From: Caldilinea sp. CFX5
GTDB taxonomy: Bacteria; Chloroflexota; Anaerolineae; Caldilineales; Caldilineaceae
Assembly (NCBI GenBank): GCA_021405325.1
Contig: QWII01000072.1
Location: 51,408 to 115,407 of the forward strand
DNA length: 64,000 nt
Direction: 5' to 3'
Part shown: positions 18,716-27,473 of the stretch, in pieces
Position numbering within the stretch: position 1 is the stretch's first letter
Layout of the letters: each line of letters starts with the position of its first letter
The notes under the pieces: generated by a model
Seen by the model: the letters and a program-made list of their open reading frames with translations, nothing else
Databases searched by the model: none
What the model was told of the DNA's origin: nothing
Translations under genes and position numbers: made by a program

Positions 18716-18759
18716 ATTATAGCAAAAAAAGAGTGTCGTTTGTCTGACAAGAGGCTGTC
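18716..18759 (-). promoter_or_regulatory. Promoter/operator of VSWNT peptide copy 2
   Basis: On the minus strand: TAGACAGCCTCTTGTCAGAC covering CAGACA (18741-18746), 19 nt, then TATAAT (18716-18721). The AGACAG and TGTCAGACAAA blocks and the spacer length equal those of copy 1. A CTATCCTAA block is also shared just after both -10 boxes. Confidence 0.6.
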
Positions 18760-18894
18760 TATCGGAAGAATGGTTCCCCTCCGCTCGTTGTCGTATCTGC
18801 GGCGCGCCCGGATTGCCGCTAATCAGTGGCGAGGAGATGATTCATGGCAGCCATATCATCAACCTGGGTGTAGTAAAGACTTTAGTCTTCGTTC

Positions 18895-19773
18895 TTATAC
18901 TGCCAACTGCCAGTTAAACAGCGCCGCCGCCACCCACGTCGGCGGCGGCGCGTTGTAGAGACCGGTGGCATCGGTGTAGGTCAGATCCAAAATTTCGCCC
19001 TGCATCGGCCCGCGGAGATAGCGGAACACTTGACCGGCGTCGCGTGCGTCACTACGGGCGCGGACACAGTGTGTGTTGTAACCCCAATAGTCGCCTTCAG
19101 ACAAAATGGCGATGCCTTCTTCCAGCGTCTTGCGCGCTAGATCCAACCCGCCCGCCGCCGGCGCCAGCGACTCTTCCGGCTTCCACCCATAGCCCAGGCC
19201 ATGATGAAAAGCATCTGCCGTGGAGACGATCACGGCGTCTTCACAGAGGCGCGCCAGTTCGTCGATGCCGGGCAATTGGTCGGGCTTGCCGCCGGCCAGA
19301 TAAGGGTAGCGTTCGATCACTGTCGGCCCTTTGATACCGCGTCGTTTGGTCTCCGCCGCCCAGAAGTGGCGCCAACTGATCAGCACATGGTCATGTCGCC
19401 ACTCTTGTCGTTCGCCGTCGATGCCCGGCCCTTGAATGCCCCAGTAGATTTCATCGGACGGCGTGCCGCCATTCGCCACCCGAATGCGCGCCTGATCCAT
19501 TGCTTCGCCAAAGGCGTGCAACACGCTAATCACCACCACCCGCTCCGCACCACTGTCCAACGCTGCATTGACTGCTGCGGCGATCTGATGCCCACAATCC
19601 AAAACGCCGGCATGAGGAAAGACGACAACACCCCCAGCGCGCAAAGTTGGCGCTAGATCCCATTTTCGTGCTTCATCGAGTTGGCGGTAGGCGCCGGCTT
19701 CGCCCAGTTCGGCATGTTCGCGGGCGTAGAGGGCGTGGATTTGTTGGCGCAAGCGGATGCGGTCGGTGGTCAA
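18895..19773 (-). CDS. MEMO-like protein
   Basis: 292 residues. Three short matches to the MEMO/LigB-type fold: GVVVFPHAGVLDCGHQIAAA (about 48-67), VVISVLHAFG (about 80-89) and VIVSTADAFHHGLGYGWKP (about 184-202). The last resembles the SSDFSHYG-type motif of MEMO. In MEMO and extradiol dioxygenases these His and Asp positions bind metal. The usual AMMECR1 and radical-SAM partners of MEMO genes are absent here. It could also be a stand-alone LigB-superfamily hydrolase or dioxygenase. No signal peptide. Confidence 0.5.
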   Translation of the reverse strand: MTTDRIRLRQQIHALYAREHAELGEAGAYRQLDEARKWDLAPTLRAGGVVVFPHAGVLDCGHQIAAAVNAALDSGAERVVVISVLHAFGEAMDQARIRVANGGTPSDEIYWGIQGPGIDGERQEWRHDHVLISWRHFWAAETKRRGIKGPTVIERYPYLAGGKPDQLPGIDELARLCEDAVIVSTADAFHHGLGYGWKPEESLAPAAGGLDLARKTLEEGIAILSEGDYWGYNTHCVRARSDARDAGQVFRYLRGPMQGEILDLTYTDATGLYNAPPPTWVAAALFNWQLAV

Positions 19774-19803
19774 GGGTAGGCTCCTTTTGGCTGCGTGATA
19801 ATC

Positions 19804-20196
19804 TTATATGTATGGATTTGTCGCTGGGGTTTCCGTGGTACTGTTACGTACTTTTTGCACGGCTCTATGTAACGTTTCATTGGCGAAAGCACTCGCTAAA
19901 AACTCCAATTCGTCCAAAAATTGATCATTCTCCAACACAACAATATTACGCGCTTCGACTTCTTGTAGGAACTCATTGTATGAAATTCCAGCAAGTACAG
20001 CACCACCACGGAGATCAGTTTTGCGTTGCATGTATGCCTGTAATGCAATTTCTAAGTTTTGGGCGCGAATGCCATCTAACACCCATTTTTTCATCAACGC
20101 TGCTTCGGACATTCCAAACTTTGCGCTCAGGCGAGCAATTTCGTCTGATTCACTTGTTGATAATCGAATCGATTTAGTGATGGTTGTTTGACTCAT
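19804..20196 (-). CDS. Antitoxin, RHH plus UPF0175-like
   Basis: 130 residues from ATG 20196. N-terminal ribbon-helix-helix pattern (TITKSIRLSTSESDEIARLS, then MSEAALMKKWVLDGIR). The second half has the UPF0175 signature (LRGGAVLAGISYNEFLQEVE), typical of antitoxins paired with DUF3368 PIN toxins. It overlaps the toxin gene by 23 bp, with the toxin first. It would neutralise the toxin and bind the promoter palindrome at 20720-20740. AT-richer than its neighbours, consistent with mobile origin. The longer reading from 20274 lies inside the toxin gene and is not used. Confidence 0.75.
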   Translation of the reverse strand: MSQTTITKSIRLSTSESDEIARLSAKFGMSEAALMKKWVLDGIRAQNLEIALQAYMQRKTDLRGGAVLAGISYNEFLQEVEARNIVVLENDQFLDELEFLASAFANETLHRAVQKVRNSTTETPATNPYI

Positions 20197-20704
20197 TTTC
20201 CTCTCCGCGCTCTCTAGCAACTTCAGCAATCGTATGTGTAGCTTCAGCAATGAGGGTTGCACTGGTTGTGACACTTAGACGTTTGACAAAACCAGTAACT
20301 GCGTTCAACGTAATTATCCCTTCCGCGTACAAAAGAACACAGAAACCAGCTACACTTACGGCAGTAATACCTAATGACCGCGCATAAAACAGTGGGCGGG
20401 CATCGTTGGTTAATAAGACCCACTGCCGCTCTTTCGCTAGTGCAATCGCATGGGCTTCCCCCACACCAAAAAGCGTAAGTGGTTTTTGCGGCTCAATTTG
20501 TTGAAGCCGTCCATCCTCCTCAAAGACCATGAACAATATTGCCTGCGGATAGACCAGCGTTGTCTCTTTTGGATTGGTCGTAATAATTTCATTTCTTACC
20601 GCTTGACAGTAATGGACGCCAAAAAAGTTAAAAAGATAAGGGGCAACTCCTACTTGACTAGCATATGTCCAAAAAGAGGTATCTAATGACGCATTTAGAA
20701 TCAT
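20174..20704 (-). CDS. PIN-domain toxin (DUF3368-like)
   Basis: 176 residues. PIN-like acidic positions: NASLDTSFW near the N-terminus, FGVGEAHAIALAKE in the middle and LLTNDARPLFYA (about 98-109), the order of the metal-binding acids in PIN nucleases. Members cut RNA and act as toxins. The ATG at 20704 is only 9 nt after the -10 box, so the mRNA is probably leaderless or nearly so. Forms a toxin-first module with the downstream RHH/UPF0175 antitoxin. Confidence 0.72.
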   Translation of the reverse strand: MILNASLDTSFWTYASQVGVAPYLFNFFGVHYCQAVRNEIITTNPKETTLVYPQAILFMVFEEDGRLQQIEPQKPLTLFGVGEAHAIALAKERQWVLLTNDARPLFYARSLGITAVSVAGFCVLLYAEGIITLNAVTGFVKRLSVTTSATLIAEATHTIAEVARERGEENESNNHH

Positions 20705-20713
20705 AATGATTCT

Positions 20714-20742
20714 ATTGTAGACAGTATTATAGCGACTGTCAA
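20714..20742 (-). promoter_or_regulatory. Toxin-antitoxin promoter with palindromic operator
   Basis: On the minus strand TTGACA (20737-20742), exactly 17 nt, TACAAT (20714-20719). GACAGT (20720-20725) and ACTGTC (20735-20740) are perfect inverted arms lying within the spacer and -35 box, where a bound RHH antitoxin would block polymerase. Confidence 0.75.
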
Positions 20743-20765
20743 ACTGTTATGAAGGCAAAAGTTAC

Positions 20766-20814
20766 AAAAAATGCCGCCTGCCGTCAGAGTAAAATACTCT
20801 GACAGCAGGCGGCA
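20766..20814 (-). terminator. Rho-independent terminator of hsp20
   Basis: ATGCCGCCTGCCGTCAGAGT (20771-20790) pairs with 20795-20814 with one mismatch. Read on the minus strand the stem is followed by TTTTT. It lies about 40 bp after the hsp20 stop. Confidence 0.88.
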
Positions 20815-20856
20815 TTCACTTAGGCGGGCGATTGCCAGAAGACGCTACGCCGCCGC

Positions 20857-21315
20857 TTACTTGCTCTCGATCATCTTCTTGACTTCGATCCGCTTCGGCT
20901 TGACGGCTTCAGCCTTGGGCAGGGTCAGGGTCAGGACGCCATGCTCGTTGACCGCCTCGATCTTGTCGGCGTCAACGCTGTTGGGCAGGGCGATGCTGCG
21001 CATGAAGCTGCCAAAGCGGCGCTCGCGCAGGTGATAATTCTCTTCCTTGACCTCCTGCTCGTCCTTGGTCTCGCCCTTGATCGTCAACACATTGTCGGTC
21101 AGGGTAATCTCGACATCCTCCGGCTTGATCCCCGGCACCGACGCCTTGACGATATACTTGTCCTCCTGCTCAGCGACATCAAGGGCCAGGTTATAACCGT
21201 CGCCACGCCGCCAGAGGACCGGCATTTCGCCAAAGGGTTCGTCAAAGAAGCGATCCATCACTCGGCTCAAATTTGCCATCTCGCGGAAAGGTTCCCAGCG
21301 GGTTAAGGTTGTCAT
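20857..21315 (-). CDS. Hsp20/alpha-crystallin small heat shock protein
   Basis: 152 residues from ATG 21315, with GGAGG 7 nt upstream; an upstream ATG is rejected. N-terminal arm WEPFREMANLSRVMDRFFDE, alpha-crystallin domain (ALDVAEQEDKYIVKASVPGI through ENYHLRERRFGSFMRSIALP), and the C-terminal GVLTLTLPKAE. It is an ATP-independent holdase that keeps unfolding proteins soluble. The usual C-terminal IxI anchor is replaced by RIEVKKMIESK, where IEV may serve. No CIRCE element recognised upstream. Confidence 0.92.
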   Translation of the reverse strand: MTTLTRWEPFREMANLSRVMDRFFDEPFGEMPVLWRRGDGYNLALDVAEQEDKYIVKASVPGIKPEDVEITLTDNVLTIKGETKDEQEVKEENYHLRERRFGSFMRSIALPNSVDADKIEAVNEHGVLTLTLPKAEAVKPKRIEVKKMIESK

Positions 21316-21668
21316 AGTTTTACCTCCACTCATCAAAAGTCTTGTCAAGCACACACAATCTGCGCTATACTCACGCCGCAACCAGAACCGGGGCGTTGGC
21401 TTGCGGTTTCGTTTTACAATTTTAGTATACTGCGCGTCCGTCAGCGGAGCATTAGTGCGTTGTCTGAAATATATTCAAGCAATGTTAGAAAAATGTCTGT
21501 GATGTCATTGACCGTCGCATCGGTTAACTTGCCGCACTGTGGGAACAATTGCGGAGCGCGTTTCCGTCTGCATTACCAGATAATGTTGTCTCGCTTATAT
21601 ATCAAACCTGCCACTTGCGTATATTCAATCCTATTACATCAATACTGCCTACCCTGGAGGGGAATCCT
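21316..21668. other. Non-coding gap between divergent genes
   Basis: Carries the promoters of hsp20 (minus) and the PA14 lipoprotein (plus). AGTATACT at about 21422-21429 could serve as a -10 on either strand. Nothing else recognised. Confidence 0.4.
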
Positions 21669-24275
21669 ATGTACAGAAAAGCCCACCGGCTACGCTCCTG
21701 GTTTATTGCGCTGACTACTGTTCTTCTGCTTGCGACGGCCTGTGATCGTAACACTGGCGCTACGATGCAGCAGGCGCCTGAAACACCCCCAGCCGCCGAA
21801 CAGGGGCAAAGAGACGCAGCACCGCTGACCGTCCCGGAAAGCACCGCCGAGGCGGCCTTGCAAGCGGCCGTCGAGCAACTTCAATCCACGACGGAAGAGG
21901 AACCGGTCAGCGCGGCCGGTGGCGCCGAGGGGCGTTCCGGCGTCGGGCCGACCGCCACGGCGCCGGTGCTGAGTGAAGGCCCCTCCGCCACCATCAGCCC
22001 CAACGCCGGCAGCGCCAACACGCAGGTCACAGTGGCCGGCAGCGGTTTTCCGGCTAATACGCGGGTCGATGTCTACCTGGCGGGGTTAGTGCGCGCCAGC
22101 GCCGCCAGAGAAGCGCCGCGGAGCTATGCAAATACCACCACCGATCGCGACGGCAACTATCGCCTGACCTTTGCCATGCCGGCCACCTGGGCCAGCGGCG
22201 AGCCGCTGTTGACCGGGCGGTTGGCCGTTCTCGTCGCAACCCAGAATTTTGCCACGCGCGCCACGGTTTCCTTTGACTACATTGCGCCGACGGTGCAAAC
22301 ACCCACTGCGACCGCTGCGCCGCCCCAACCAACGCCCACCTTTACCGCAGCGCCACCGCCCATTCCAACGCCAACCGCCACCCCAGTCCCACCACCGGCG
22401 CAAAATCCCTTTGTCGAAGCCACACCGGCAGAGGGCAGTGCGAATACGCAAGTCACGCTGCGTGGCGGCGGCTTCCCGGCCAATACAACGGTTAACATTC
22501 ATTTAGGCACCTTTGATGCCCAGGTCGGCGGCAGTGGGGCGCCGGCGCGCTATGGCGCCGCGACCACTGATGCCAACGGCAATTTCACGCTCGCCATCAC
22601 CTTGCCGGCGCTTTGGCCCGATGGCACGGCGGTGGAAAGCGGGTTGCTGCTGATCTTTGTCGAGGCGAATAACTTTACGCAACAAGCCAGCGCCGTCTTT
22701 AATTACAGCACGCCGACGCCGACCCCCAGCAACAGCCCATCTGCGCGGGTGCAACCGGCGGCAGGCAGCGCCGGCACTCAGGTGACGGTGGAAGGCGGCG
22801 GCTTCCCGGCCAATACCCAACTCAATCTCTATCTCTCCGGTCTCGTCACCGGGCGTTCCGGCGCTGCCGCGGCGCCCAACAGCTATGCCACCGCCACGAC
22901 CGACGGCGCCGGCAACTATCGCCTGACCTTTACCATGCCCAGCAGTTGGCCAAATGAGCGCCCCATCCAGAATGGCCGCTTGGCGCTCCTGGTGGCGACC
23001 GCCGACTTTAGCGTGCGCGCCAGCGCCAGCTTTGACTATGTCGAGCCGACGCCCACCCCCCAGCCGGGGGTGGGCAGCACCCCCGGCTGGCGCGGCAGCT
23101 ACTATGCCAATCCGAATCTGCGCGACGAGCCGGTGTTGGTGCGCGAGGATGGGGCGATCCGCTTTAACTGGGGCAGCGGCAGCCCCGATCCCCTCCTGCC
23201 CAGCGATGAATTTAGCATCAGTTGGACACGCTCTGTGCAATTTGAGAGCGGCGCCTACCGCTTTGCCGTCGAGGCCGATGACGGGGTGCGCCTCTTTGTC
23301 GATGAGCGGCTGATCCTAGAAAGCTGGCAGGTTGGCTCCCAGCGTAGCCTCAGCATCGACTACCCGCTGACCGCCGGGCAACACACCATCCGGCTGGACT
23401 ACTTTGAAAATCAGGGGGAAGCGCTGGTCAACCTGCGCTGGAGCCGGCAAGATTTTGGCTGGCGCGGCAGTTATTATAACAACAGCGACCTCAGCGGTGC
23501 GCCGGTGCTGGAACGGTATGACTCGGCGCTCAACTTTACCTGGGGCAACGGCAGTCCTGACCCACGAGTCAACAACGACAACTTCTCCGCCCGCTGGAGC
23601 CGGCGCTTCGCGTTGGATGGCGGCGCCTATCGCTTGACGGCCAGCGCCGATGACGGCATCCGCGTTTGGGTGGACGAAGAATTGGTGCTGGATCAGTGGC
23701 AAAACAACGCCGGCATCCAAAATTTCACCACGGATCTTCATCTGGGTGGCGGCGACTATGAGGTGCGAGTCGAGTATTACGAGGCGACAGGCGATGCACG
23801 CGTACAGGTGCAGTTGGACGCCTTGACCGTCGCGCCGGCGCCCACCGCCACCCCCAACCCAAGCACGGGCAACATCCTCTTCGACGACGATCCGCGCAAC
23901 AACCGGCGCGGCGCCAATGCCTACTTCTGTAGCGGCTTTGAGTCGGAGTGTAACTTTGCCGGCTGTCCGCAAAACTACCGCCTGGTCTGGGGGCCATATT
24001 GTCGCGAAAGCGATTATCCCTATATCAAGCCGGGGTTGTACCGCGTCACCTTCCAGGGGACGGGGGATGTGCGCGCCGGCGCCACCGACTATGGCGCGAC
24101 GAATCAACTCTTTGGCTTCACCCAACAGACCTTGGAACTGCCGGGCAGTTTCACCTTCTGCTGGCCGGGGCGCCAAAGCGGTGGCTACGGCTTTGAGACC
24201 ATCGCCCAAAGCACGGGTGGTTATGCGTCGATTGACCGGATTACCATTGAGTATGTCGGCGAGGCGTGCCGGTAG
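21669..24275 (+). CDS. Large lipoprotein with IPT-like repeats and two PA14 domains
   Basis: 868 residues from ATG 21669 (GGAGGGG upstream). Lipobox LATAC (Cys about 25). Three roughly 110-residue repeats each contain a GSANTQVTV-type strand, GFPANT and a YRLTF or FTLAI strand, joined by Pro/Thr linkers (TPTATAAP type). Two PA14 modules follow (GWRGSYYANPNLRDEPVLVR, then GWRGSYYNNSDLSGAPVLER), each with the ADDGVR/ADDGIR and VDEELVLDQW-type core that binds carbohydrate in related proteins. The Cys-rich C-terminal region (CSGFESECNFAGC) is unassigned. Likely cell-surface, glycan-binding; no catalytic domain seen. Confidence 0.8.
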   Translation: MYRKAHRLRSWFIALTTVLLLATACDRNTGATMQQAPETPPAAEQGQRDAAPLTVPESTAEAALQAAVEQLQSTTEEEPVSAAGGAEGRSGVGPTATAPVLSEGPSATISPNAGSANTQVTVAGSGFPANTRVDVYLAGLVRASAAREAPRSYANTTTDRDGNYRLTFAMPATWASGEPLLTGRLAVLVATQNFATRATVSFDYIAPTVQTPTATAAPPQPTPTFTAAPPPIPTPTATPVPPPAQNPFVEATPAEGSANTQVTLRGGGFPANTTVNIHLGTFDAQVGGSGAPARYGAATTDANGNFTLAITLPALWPDGTAVESGLLLIFVEANNFTQQASAVFNYSTPTPTPSNSPSARVQPAAGSAGTQVTVEGGGFPANTQLNLYLSGLVTGRSGAAAAPNSYATATTDGAGNYRLTFTMPSSWPNERPIQNGRLALLVATADFSVRASASFDYVEPTPTPQPGVGSTPGWRGSYYANPNLRDEPVLVREDGAIRFNWGSGSPDPLLPSDEFSISWTRSVQFESGAYRFAVEADDGVRLFVDERLILESWQVGSQRSLSIDYPLTAGQHTIRLDYFENQGEALVNLRWSRQDFGWRGSYYNNSDLSGAPVLERYDSALNFTWGNGSPDPRVNNDNFSARWSRRFALDGGAYRLTASADDGIRVWVDEELVLDQWQNNAGIQNFTTDLHLGGGDYEVRVEYYEATGDARVQVQLDALTVAPAPTATPNPSTGNILFDDDPRNNRRGANAYFCSGFESECNFAGCPQNYRLVWGPYCRESDYPYIKPGLYRVTFQGTGDVRAGATDYGATNQLFGFTQQTLELPGSFTFCWPGRQSGGYGFETIAQSTGGYASIDRITIEYVGEACR

Positions 24276-24754
24276 GGGGACCAAACGGCAGGGAACGGCG
24301 ACGGCAACCAAGTAACCGTTGAGTTCCGTAATTTTGCCGTAGGGTATTGCATAATGCAAACAAATGGTGTAAGATAGATAGTGGTAGAATTTAGCCCGAT
24401 CACTATGCTGGTTGGTCTTGCTGTCACTGCCGCTCTTCACGAGCAGTACGCAGGCGAAGCCATTGATAGTTAGCGGTAGCAAGGTTGTATAATAGCTATT
24501 AACCCGCTCACAGCCGGTCCGTGACCGGCGTTGGGGCGCCGGTCACGGACCGGCTGTGAGCGGGTTAGCAGCTTGCTCACTATCTGGTGTTTCTTCGCTC
24601 TTTGTACAAGCTGAGAGGGCTAGATCGCAAAGTAACTCACCTTTACATGGCTAATCGTCTCCGTTGACGCTCTTCGACTGTTGCTCTCATTGTTGCCACC
24701 CCAAGCATCAACCGCGTGATTAGCAACAGACGTTCCTCCGAGGAGAGCAACTAT
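24276..24754. other. Non-coding gap with palindrome
   Basis: 479 bp. The only clear structure is the perfect inverted repeat at 24501-24566. TATAAT at 24488-24493 lies just before it; its -35 candidate TTGATA has a long 19-nt spacer, so a promoter for the protease gene is possible but weak. Confidence 0.5.
24501..24566. repeat. Perfect 30-bp inverted repeat (CCGGTCCGTGACCGG family)
   Basis: 24501-24530 and 24537-24566 are exact reverse complements around TTGGGG. The core GCCGGTCCGTGACCGG also occurs in the palindrome at 36246-36310, so the two are members of one dispersed family. Confidence 0.9.
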
Positions 24755-27355
24755 ATGTTTAAACGACTGTTCGTCCGCGTTGCACCATTGTTTCTTTTGG
24801 TTAGCCTGGTCGGCTGCCAACCACTAATCGTTGATACGCAACAGAAGCTTGTCGAGCCGGTTCAAATTGTCCTCCAGCCCGCCGCTACGACCGCAAAGCT
24901 TGCCACTGCTGACATTTTTGCGCGCATTTCCCCGTCGGTGGCTTTTATTGAAACACCAACCGGCACCGGCAGCGGCGTTTTGATCGAGCACGGGTATTTG
25001 CTCAGCAATGCGCATGTGGTCTGGCCCTTTGATAAAGTGCGTGTTGTCTTTCCCGATAAAACCGAGTATGTGGATGCGCCGGTCTATGCCTGGGACTTGA
25101 TGGCCGATCTGGCTTTGATTGGTCCACTGGATGTCAACCTGCCGTTTGTCCCGTTAGTGGATGGCAGCAATTTAGAGATCGGCAGCGACATTTATTTGAT
25201 CGGCTATCCGGCGGAGGTTGATGAATTTCCGCAACCGGCCATTACGACCGGTATTCTATCGCGTGTGCGCCAGTGGGATGCGATCAACTACCGCTTCTTT
25301 CAGGTTGATGCCACCACCGTTGGCGGTCAGAGCGGCGGCATTATGGTGACGCAGGCCGGCGATGTGGTGGGGGTCTCCACCTTCTACTACCGCAGCTTTG
25401 GTCTGGCCGGTTCAGTGGCGGACACCATTACCCGCATCAATGCCATGCTTGGCAACCCGACTGATGTCACGCTGGATATGCGGCAATTTAATACAGGGGC
25501 GAGTGCAACAACGCAGAGCGATACCTTGCAGGGCGATTGGGATTCGCGCCTCTATATTTTGAATGAACCCATTGACACGGAGGTTGAATTAAGCCTCGAA
25601 GGCTTTGGGAAGCCGCAACTGACCGTTCATACGCTCTCCGGCTATTTTATCGACGCCAGCGAAGCTGAGGCCGACACGCCGGTCGCCACTTTAAACTTTA
25701 CGGTGGAAGAGGAAGGTCTTTATGTCATTGAAGTCAAACAAGCTTCCCAAAACAAAAACAAATTTGCGCTAACCAGCTCCCACCCGCTTGCCCCGTACAT
25801 CGACCCTGACGATAACCGCACCGTCGCCATTGGCGACACGGTGGCAGCCAGCATGGATACCTCCAATGATGTTGACCATTACGAGCTGACGCTGAAAAAA
25901 GATGAAATTGTGCAGATCACGGTGGATGCGCTGGAAGTTGATCCCGAACTCACCTTGTCTTACCGCTCCAACAGTTTGGAAGAAGTGGTGAGCGATGACG
26001 ACAGTGGCGGCGGCATCTTTGGCAGCAACGCCCAACTGACCTACAAAGCGCCGGCGGATGACACCTATACCCTGGTAGTGCGCAACTATGATTATGGCAG
26101 TGTCGGCAGCTACTTCTTGACAGTTGCCGAAGCGGCGGCAGATGCGGAACTTACCGAACCCGCCGTCACCCGTGAGCTTTTTTCGACCGGCTACGGCCCG
26201 ATGACCTGGTTTAAAAGCGAAGAACACAACTTCGCCGTACTTTACCCTACCGTCTGGACAGAAGTGGACGGCAGTCGGTGCGCCCCTGGCGCCACGGCTT
26301 GTTACACTGGCCCTGGCGTCATCATCCTCACCGAGGAGGCTTTAGCGGCTTTACCCAAAAAGGAGCGCAATCGCACAGGGTATCTAACCCTGTTGCAGGA
26401 TAATATCAAGTTAAATCCGGCGGTTGAGTTAGAAGAAGTCAAAGAGATTGCAACCTTGCAAAAGTTAGCCGCCGACCAGCTTTCATTTACAACGCAGGCT
26501 GGCCGCGCCACCGGCAAGCGCTTTATCTATGTCGATGAAGAGCAGCAGGTTGCTTTCAGTGTTACCATCGTTCTGCCCACCGAAGCCTACGCCCTCTATG
26601 AGCCGATGATCACCTTCATCTTTGATTCCTTTAGAAACTGGAACACCAAAGAGCAAGAGTTGGACGCCGTCTACCATCTGGATCGCGCCTACCGTTTAAG
26701 CGCGACCAAAGAGTATGAAGGCGCCCGCGCGGCTTATGATCGCAGCATTGAGCTAGACGCCGAACTGGTTCAGGCCTACGCCGGGCGGGCGTGGATCAAC
26801 TACCGCCTGGGTGCGCATGAGCAGGCAATTGCCGATCTGGAACAAGCCATTCAGCTTGCCCCTGCGGATGACCGCTACTATAACGATGGCGCCATGCTGT
26901 ACTGGAATCTACAGCAGCACGAAGAAGCCCTGGACATGATTGATCAAGCAATTGAACTGGCGCCGGAGCAGGGGCATCATTACAACCAACGGGCGTTGAT
27001 CAAAAGCTTTCTCGGTGACTATGAGGGCGCCTTGGCCGATCTGGCCGAATATCAGGCGCTCAACGATGATGAGTTGCCGCCTTCCGCTCTTGACACGCGC
27101 GCCTTTGTCTACCTGATGATGGCGGATTTTGCCAAGGCCCAAGCCGATTATGAAGAGACCTACAGCAAGGATTTCCGCTCCCCCTATACGCTGTTAGGCG
27201 GCGGGATTGCCTACGCCAACCTCGGCGACGACGAACAGGCGCAAGCGCTGCTGGCGGAAGGGTTCAAAAAGTTGGAAGAAGCGGAAGTGGATCTGCCCGA
27301 CCCGCAACTCAGTGCGCTTATGGCCCGCGCCCAGGCCATCCTGGATGAGCAGTAA
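24755..27355 (+). CDS. Trypsin-like serine protease lipoprotein with PPC and TPR domains
   Basis: 866 residues from ATG 24755 (GAGGAG upstream). Lipobox LVGC (Cys 21). Trypsin-2 domain with a full triad: SNAHVV His about 87, DLMADLALI Asp about 118, GGQSGG Ser about 193. Next, a bacterial pre-peptidase C-terminal (PPC) domain (DTVAASMDTSNDVDHYELTL, ending in YTLVVRNYDYGSVGSYFLTV), a region starting SEEHNFAVLYPTVWTEV, and about five TPRs in the last 200 residues (AYDRSIELDAELVQAYAGRA type). Probably an extracytoplasmic DegP-like protease with its own scaffold. No PDZ domain seen. Confidence 0.85.
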   Translation: MFKRLFVRVAPLFLLVSLVGCQPLIVDTQQKLVEPVQIVLQPAATTAKLATADIFARISPSVAFIETPTGTGSGVLIEHGYLLSNAHVVWPFDKVRVVFPDKTEYVDAPVYAWDLMADLALIGPLDVNLPFVPLVDGSNLEIGSDIYLIGYPAEVDEFPQPAITTGILSRVRQWDAINYRFFQVDATTVGGQSGGIMVTQAGDVVGVSTFYYRSFGLAGSVADTITRINAMLGNPTDVTLDMRQFNTGASATTQSDTLQGDWDSRLYILNEPIDTEVELSLEGFGKPQLTVHTLSGYFIDASEAEADTPVATLNFTVEEEGLYVIEVKQASQNKNKFALTSSHPLAPYIDPDDNRTVAIGDTVAASMDTSNDVDHYELTLKKDEIVQITVDALEVDPELTLSYRSNSLEEVVSDDDSGGGIFGSNAQLTYKAPADDTYTLVVRNYDYGSVGSYFLTVAEAAADAELTEPAVTRELFSTGYGPMTWFKSEEHNFAVLYPTVWTEVDGSRCAPGATACYTGPGVIILTEEALAALPKKERNRTGYLTLLQDNIKLNPAVELEEVKEIATLQKLAADQLSFTTQAGRATGKRFIYVDEEQQVAFSVTIVLPTEAYALYEPMITFIFDSFRNWNTKEQELDAVYHLDRAYRLSATKEYEGARAAYDRSIELDAELVQAYAGRAWINYRLGAHEQAIADLEQAIQLAPADDRYYNDGAMLYWNLQQHEEALDMIDQAIELAPEQGHHYNQRALIKSFLGDYEGALADLAEYQALNDDELPPSALDTRAFVYLMMADFAKAQADYEETYSKDFRSPYTLLGGGIAYANLGDDEQAQALLAEGFKKLEEAEVDLPDPQLSALMARAQAILDEQ

Positions 27356-27389
27356 CGCTTTGTCGACGGAAACAGCCCTGGTTGCTTGT

Positions 27390-27440
27390 CCCCTGGCGCT
27401 AGCGAGATTTGGCAATAGGCTTGCTCGCTAGCGCCAGGGG
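27390..27440 (+). terminator. Perfect 17-bp hairpin after the protease gene
   Basis: CCCCTGGCGCTAGCGAG and CTCGCTAGCGCCAGGGG are exact reverse complements, followed by GGCTTCTTTATT. It sits between convergent genes and is plausible as a terminator or as one of the dispersed palindromes. Confidence 0.65.
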
Positions 27441-27473
27441 GCTTCTTTATTCAATTGAGCCACACATACTAAG

